Shown here piece after piece: positions 59,861 through 64,000 of a stretch of DNA of 64,000 bases (positions within the stretch are counted from its first letter, which is position 1; each line of letters starts with the position of its first letter). The translations under genes were made by a program, and so were the position numbers. Source of the DNA: Clostridia bacterium (GTDB taxonomy: Bacteria > Bacillota > Clostridia > Oscillospirales > Acutalibacteraceae); the NCBI GenBank assembly GCA_017465825.1, contig JAFTVI010000035.1, forward strand, positions 186,001-250,000. Direction: 5' to 3'. A model generated the notes under the pieces. The model was not told the DNA's origin. It made no database searches and saw only the letters and a program-made list of their open reading frames with translations.

Positions 59861-61087
59861 TTAATCAATTGTATATCTGTTTCTGTACTCCGTAGGGGTT
59901 TTGCCTGTGAAATTTTTGAATAATCTGCAGAAGTAATGAAAATCCAATATTCCGCAATGCTGTGCAATAGTCTGTATCTGCAGATTTGTGGTTTTTAACA
60001 GGTGCTTTGCAAAAGCTATTCGTTTACCGTTCACATATTCCGTTACGGTCTGACCTGTTTCTTTTTTGAACAGTCCTGATAAATATCCTGCGCTGACATT
60101 GTTGTGATGTGCTATTGTGCTCAGTGTCAGATCTCCTGTCAGGTCATTTTCGATATAAATTATGGTATTCTGCACAAGTGATGAGTAGTTTTTCATTGAA
60201 TGGTGCTTTACAAGACTGCAATAAGACTGCATCATCTCCATCATAAAATGTTTTACTTCGTTCAGCGAGCGTATTGCTTCAATTCTGCGTGCAAAATCCG
60301 AAGATACGCTGTCAAGATGTACGGGATGTACTTTGCCTTTTTCTGCGGATTTGCGCATCAGGGTGTTCATAATGATGCAATAGTTTTTCATATTGCGAAG
60401 CTGGTCAGCAGTACGGATTTCAAATGAGAGCTCGGAGATTCTTGACATCATAAGCTCCGCTTTTTTGCTGTTTCCCTGTGATACAGCATTCATAAGGTCG
60501 TTTTCAAACCGATAGCGTTGCTCCATAATCTGAATATCCGGCATCGGGTTGTCCGCTGTCGGTTTAGGATGTGCAAAATTGGAGAGAAAGGCAATATCCC
60601 GGTCAAAAGACAGGTCAACGATGTCAAAATTGTCCTCACCGTTCCAGATGTATTCCGCTATAGTGTTAATCATTGCAAAAAGATGATTTTCTTCCCTGAT
60701 TACAGGTATGGAGCCGTAAAATGTTTCCAGCTCACGGTATATCTGCGGCGGCAAGGATAACCGTTCTGTCAGCTCCAATATCTGTTGGCGGTTGATATTT
60801 ATATTCAGATAGGGACCTGCAATAAATACCGTTGTTTTTTCGCAGTACGGCAGTTCAAAAAAAATATACCTGCACCAGAAGGCGTCCGACAGGCGGTATA
60901 CGGTTGCCTGACGTACACCGGTTATATAATCAAAAAATGTTTGTCCGTGTGACTGTTCGGGAAAAACCTGTCGCAGTTCTCTGCTGATAAGCTCATCAAT
61001 CGGCTCATTCGGGTCGATAATATAGCTTTGTACATTACACTTACGGAGCATTTTTTGCAGGAATTGCAATTCATTGTCAAAAAACAT
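59861..61087 (-). CDS. AraC-family transcriptional regulator
   Basis: The 408-residue protein has a unique N-terminal two-thirds and the paired AraC helix-turn-helix at the C-terminus (about 305-408): LSTIAHHNNVSAGYLSGLFKKETGQTV and IQTIAQHCGILDFHYFCRLFKNFTGKTPTEYR. The N-terminal region is not a clear cupin and may sense a sugar. It is divergent from a GPH symporter and GH2 gene, so it most likely activates them in response to a glycoside. The interval 59784-59860 holds nothing I recognise. Confidence 0.9.
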   Translation of the reverse strand: MFFDNELQFLQKMLRKCNVQSYIIDPNEPIDELISRELRQVFPEQSHGQTFFDYITGVRQATVYRLSDAFWCRYIFFELPYCEKTTVFIAGPYLNININRQQILELTERLSLPPQIYRELETFYGSIPVIREENHLFAMINTIAEYIWNGEDNFDIVDLSFDRDIAFLSNFAHPKPTADNPMPDIQIMEQRYRFENDLMNAVSQGNSKKAELMMSRISELSFEIRTADQLRNMKNYCIIMNTLMRKSAEKGKVHPVHLDSVSSDFARRIEAIRSLNEVKHFMMEMMQSYCSLVKHHSMKNYSSLVQNTIIYIENDLTGDLTLSTIAHHNNVSAGYLSGLFKKETGQTVTEYVNGKRIAFAKHLLKTTNLQIQTIAQHCGILDFHYFCRLFKNFTGKTPTEYRNRYTID

Positions 61088-61147
61088 ATCGTTTACACCC
61101 TTGTTTTGTTTGTGATAAAAACCAAAAAAAATACACTCTGTTTATTA

Positions 61148-61175
61148 ATTATATCACAATTGCCTATATTTTCAA
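61148..61175 (-). promoter_or_regulatory. Promoter of the AraC gene
   Basis: On the minus strand TTGAAA (61170-61175) and TATAAT (61148-61153), spacer 16. Confidence 0.55.
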
Positions 61176-61203
61176 GCTTAAAAACGCTGTTCGAATAAAA
61201 ATT

Positions 61204-61258
61204 ATGCAAATTTGCATTAATTTTGTGCTAACGCAGTTATTTGTCTTCCTGTTATAAT
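61204..61258 (+). promoter_or_regulatory. Palindrome and -10 box upstream of the GPH-GH2 genes
   Basis: ATGCAAATTTGCAT (61204-61217) is a perfect 14-base dyad. The -10 TATAAT lies at 61253-61258, but the base at -35 is poor (AACGCA), as expected for an activator-dependent promoter. The dyad is centred about 49 bases upstream of the predicted start, a usual place for an AraC activator site. Confidence 0.5.
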
Positions 61259-61326
61259 ATATTCGTACCTTTACCGGTAACTACATAAGGACTGCGTTAT
61301 GCGGTCCGATGAGAGGAAATGTTGTT

Positions 61327-62799
61327 ATGGATAACAATCGCAAAATCCGTCCCTTTGGCATACGCGATAATATCGCTTATGCAGCGGGTGACCTTGGCTG
61401 TAATATGAGCTTTTCACTCAAGGGCACCGTACAGACTTTCTGGCTGGTTTATATGACTATGGAAACAGGTCTGCTGTCCCTGTTGCTTCTGATCGTGCAG
61501 ATATGGGATGCTGTTAATGACCCGCTGATCGGCAGTCTGATTGACGCTGACAGAAGAAACTACCGTTTGGGTAAATTCCGCACATACATTCTCATCGGTG
61601 CTATCGGTCTTACTGTTGCAGGCGCAATGGTATTCTTGCCTTTCCCCAATTCAAGCGTAGTTGTTAAATGTATACTGTTTATCGCCGGATACGTTATCTG
61701 GGATGCCTGCTATACAATAGCTAATGTTCCCTATGGCTCAATGCTTTCTCTTATCACTAAGGATGCAGGCGAGCGTTCTCAGCTTTCAACCTGGCGTTCT
61801 GTAGGCTCTATGATAGGCAATGTACTGCCTATGGTTATTCTTCCTATGCTTATCTGGCGTAAAGAGGTAGATGCAAACGGCAATCCCGTTATCAATCCCG
61901 AAACAGGTGTCCAGGTAGAAACATTGCTTGGTGACAGAGTATTCTGGGCAGCTCTCATTATGGGTGTTATCGGTCTTATCTGTTTCCTGTTTATGATTAA
62001 AAATGTAACCATCCGCGTGGATGAACAGTCAGTCAAGACAAACGAAAATGCAAAATTCAATATTTTCAAGGCATTCGGTAACTTTATGAAAAACCGTGCC
62101 GCTATCGGTGCAACTCTTGCCGCTATGGCAATGTTCCTCGGTATGAACTCCGCTACAACTGCAAACACAATTATGTTCGCAACCTACTTCGGTCAGGCAT
62201 CTATGTCAGGTATCGTGCAGATGGTTGGTTTCCTGCCTATGTTCATCTTTATGCCATTTATCAAAAAGATTGTTGCCAAGTACGGTAAGAAAGAGGCGGC
62301 TTCCGGCGGTGCCGTAGTATCTGTAGTAGGCGGACTTCTGATGCTCGTATTCCCCCTTATTCCCAACAAGAACATTGCATTGCTTATGTATGTTGTTGCG
62401 CTGTGCATATTCGGACTCGGTATGGGTATTTACACCTGCGTATCCTGGGCACTTATGGCAGACGCAATCGATTACAACGAATGGAAAACAGGTAACCGCG
62501 AAGAAGGCACCGTATACTCACTTCATTCATTCTTCCGTAAGCTTGCACAGGGTGTCGGCCCTTCATTCGTACTGTTGCTAATGGGTTGGCTCGGTTATGT
62601 ATCAGACCTCGGTACAGAAGGTCAGAGCCTTGAAACAGCTTACAATATGTGCTGGCTTGTTGCAGCTTTGTTCCTCTTTAGTGCTGTAGTTATGTTTATT
62701 GCAATCAAGTTTGTATATAATATTGATAAGAAAACTCTTGAAACAATGAATGCAGACCTTGCAGCTCTTCACGGAGAAACGGTTGACGTTGCTGATTAA
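61327..62799 (+). CDS. GPH-family glycoside-cation symporter
   Basis: The 490-residue protein starts at ATG 61327, ten bases after AGAGGA; ATG 61309 overlaps that site. About twelve hydrophobic segments with the GPH landmarks RDNIAYAAGDLGCNMSF, NDPLIGSLIDADRRNYRLGKFRTY and ADAIDYNEWKTGNREEGTVYSLHSFFRK. It should import a glycoside for the GH2 enzyme downstream (98-base gap with a terminator hairpin). It is distinct from the paralogue at 45379. Confidence 0.93.
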   Translation: MDNNRKIRPFGIRDNIAYAAGDLGCNMSFSLKGTVQTFWLVYMTMETGLLSLLLLIVQIWDAVNDPLIGSLIDADRRNYRLGKFRTYILIGAIGLTVAGAMVFLPFPNSSVVVKCILFIAGYVIWDACYTIANVPYGSMLSLITKDAGERSQLSTWRSVGSMIGNVLPMVILPMLIWRKEVDANGNPVINPETGVQVETLLGDRVFWAALIMGVIGLICFLFMIKNVTIRVDEQSVKTNENAKFNIFKAFGNFMKNRAAIGATLAAMAMFLGMNSATTANTIMFATYFGQASMSGIVQMVGFLPMFIFMPFIKKIVAKYGKKEAASGGAVVSVVGGLLMLVFPLIPNKNIALLMYVVALCIFGLGMGIYTCVSWALMADAIDYNEWKTGNREEGTVYSLHSFFRKLAQGVGPSFVLLLMGWLGYVSDLGTEGQSLETAYNMCWLVAALFLFSAVVMFIAIKFVYNIDKKTLETMNADLAALHGETVDVAD

Positions 62800-62830
62800 T
62801 TCAACAAAATTCAGATAACATTTACGCCGT

Positions 62831-62864
62831 ATCACTCTGTCGGTTTTCCGGCAGGGTGATATTT
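62831..62864 (+). terminator. Hairpin between GPH symporter and GH2
   Basis: ATCACTCTGTCGG pairs with CCGGCAGGGTGAT (two wobbles) around TTTT, followed by ATTTT. It may attenuate rather than fully stop transcription into the GH2 gene, which has no visible promoter of its own. Confidence 0.7.
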
Positions 62865-62896
62865 TAAAAAGACAAATTCTAAGGAGGCTTTTTATT

Positions 62897-64000
62897 ATGA
62901 GAACAGTTTTGAATCTCAACAGAAAATGGGCATTCAGCAAGCAGGCTGATGCCATCCCCACCGCCATTGATAACAAATGGAACTTTGTCAATCTTCCTCA
63001 TTCCTGGAATGCCATTGACGGTCAGGACGGTGACAATGATTATTACCGCGGCACAGCATACTATGCAAAGAGCCTGAATAAGACAGATCTGCCCGAGGCA
63101 AAGCAGTATTATCTCGAACTTCAGGGCGCTAATTCTTCAGCAGACGTCTATCTTAACGGCAAGCATCTTGCTCACCACGACGGCGGTTATTCCACCTGGC
63201 GTGTAAACCTTACGGACGCTCTTGAAGCTATGAATCTGCTTGTTGTGGTTGTTGATAACAGCGCAAACGAAACAGTTTATCCTCAGATGGCAGACTTCAC
63301 GTTCTACGGCGGTCTGTACCGTAACGTAAACCTTATATGTGTTGACGAATCTCACTTTGACCTTGATTATTACGGCTGCACGGGAATTATGGTAACACCC
63401 GTAATCAACGGTAAAGATGCTTTGGTTAAGGTTGATGCATTTGTTACCAACGGCAAGCCGGAGCAGACTGTACGTTACACCGTGTATGATGCAGATGAAA
63501 ATGTTATTGCACAGGTCGAAACAGCAGAAACAAATGCTGAACTGACAATTCCCGATGTGCATCTGTGGCACGGACGCCGCGACCCCTATCTGTACTGCTG
63601 TGAAGCAGAATTGACAGAAAACGGACAGGTTATCGACAGTGTGTGCACACGCTTCGGTTGCCGTACTTTTAAAATTGACCCCAATAACGGTTTTATTCTC
63701 AACGGTGAAGAGTATCCTCTTCGCGGTGTATCCCGTCATCAGGACAGATGGGGCGTAGGTAATGCACTTTTACCAGAGCATCACGAAGAAGATATTGACC
63801 TTATCTGTGAGGTGGGTGCAACAACTATCCGTCTTGCTCACTATCAGCACGATCAGTATTTTTATGACCTCTGCGATGAGAAAGGTCTTGTTATCTGGGC
63901 GGAGATTCCCTATATTTCAAAGCATATGCCCACAGGTCGTGAAAATACAATTTCACAGATGAAGGAGCTTATTGTTCAGAATTACAACCACCCTTCCATA
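62897..64000 (+). CDS. Glycoside hydrolase family 2 (beta-galactosidase-like), 5' part
   Basis: 368 codons are in the window, open at the right edge. AAGGAGG precedes the ATG. The N-terminal jelly roll (WNFVNLPHSWNAIDGQDG, YYRGTAYYAK, SADVYLNGKHLAHHDGGYS) and the start of the TIM barrel (YPLRGVSRHQDRWG, GATTIRLAHYQHDQYFYDLCDEKGLVIWAEIP) match GH2 beta-galactosidases. The window ends at NYNHPSI, just before the acid/base Glu motif, so the active site lies beyond the edge. No signal peptide, hence intracellular. It would hydrolyse the glycoside imported by the GPH symporter upstream. Confidence 0.92.
   Translation, partial: MRTVLNLNRKWAFSKQADAIPTAIDNKWNFVNLPHSWNAIDGQDGDNDYYRGTAYYAKSLNKTDLPEAKQYYLELQGANSSADVYLNGKHLAHHDGGYSTWRVNLTDALEAMNLLVVVVDNSANETVYPQMADFTFYGGLYRNVNLICVDESHFDLDYYGCTGIMVTPVINGKDALVKVDAFVTNGKPEQTVRYTVYDADENVIAQVETAETNAELTIPDVHLWHGRRDPYLYCCEAELTENGQVIDSVCTRFGCRTFKIDPNNGFILNGEEYPLRGVSRHQDRWGVGNALLPEHHEEDIDLICEVGATTIRLAHYQHDQYFYDLCDEKGLVIWAEIPYISKHMPTGRENTISQMKELIVQNYNHPSI

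Noticed and set aside
1-64000. CRISPR arrays, tRNA and rRNA genes, transposases
   Set aside because: I saw no regularly spaced direct repeats with unique spacers, no cloverleaf-like segments, no rRNA, and no transposase or integrase reading frames.

Overview
The window looks like a chromosomal stretch of a low-to-moderate G+C anaerobic Firmicute of the class Clostridia, probably a gut Oscillospiraceae/Ruminococcaceae member. The evidence is the Firmicutes-type spc/alpha ribosomal operon order with a KOW protein between map and infA, strong AGGAGG-type ribosome binding sites, TTGACA-17-TATAAT promoters, and several dockerin-type modules with the AADAR motif common in Ruminococcus relatives. 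Species identity cannot be fixed from the sequence alone.

Layout. 1-7117: end of the ribosomal operon (rpsE to rplQ, including secY, adk, map, infA, rpoA) with a terminator. 7118-9433: an AT-rich two-gene secreted-protein cassette that ends in a second, nearly identical copy of the rplQ terminator. 9560-11494: a DUF4143-type ATPase, a candidate structured noncoding RNA with its own promoter and terminator, and a small protein. 11571-17347: a chagasin-like protease inhibitor, a 1168-residue dockerin protein built from two metallophosphoesterase-like domains that have lost their metal ligands, and a ceramidase-like secreted protein. 17711-24745: an ECF sigma factor, a membrane protein, an ABC ATPase and four permeases, three of them tandem paralogues. 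25122-32838: sugar nucleotidyltransferase, MATE exporter, mglBAC galactose importer with a 41-residue membrane protein, and a divergent XRE regulator/zinc-ribbon pair sharing two operator dyads. 33046-38877: gatCAB, a DUF2207-like membrane protein and a cation diffusion facilitator. 38933-43886: a cluster of surface proteins (one membrane-anchored cohesin-like, two dockerin proteins, Thr-rich linkers, a cytoplasmic zinc ribbon). 43937-49927: an FAD oxidoreductase, a GPH symporter, and an Mrp/C_GCAxxG/thioredoxin/AEC redox-transport operon. 49998-59579 (minus strand): GH2 beta-galactosidase plus a lone PTS IIC, an aminotransferase, Rrf2-iscU-iscS with an ECF S-component, and metY with an internally deleted cysK. 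59861-64000: AraC regulator divergent from a GPH symporter and a second GH2 enzyme cut by the window edge.

The genes suggest a saccharolytic gut anaerobe that imports and hydrolyses beta-galactosides (two GH2 enzymes, two GPH symporters, PTS IIC, Mgl), builds iron-sulfur clusters and sulfur amino acids (isc, metY, Mrp), and displays cohesin/dockerin proteins.

The most unusual signals are: (1) a palindromic repeat family with ends TAAACAATAATTTA that supplies the terminal Gln codon and the stop codon of four unrelated genes; (2) a candidate RNA at 11032-11203 whose predicted start coincides with the first base of its closing helix; (3) the doubly degenerate phosphoesterase-dockerin protein; (4) the enzyme-less cohesin/dockerin cluster; (5) the cysK in-frame deletion. 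No tRNA, rRNA, CRISPR array or transposase gene was seen.
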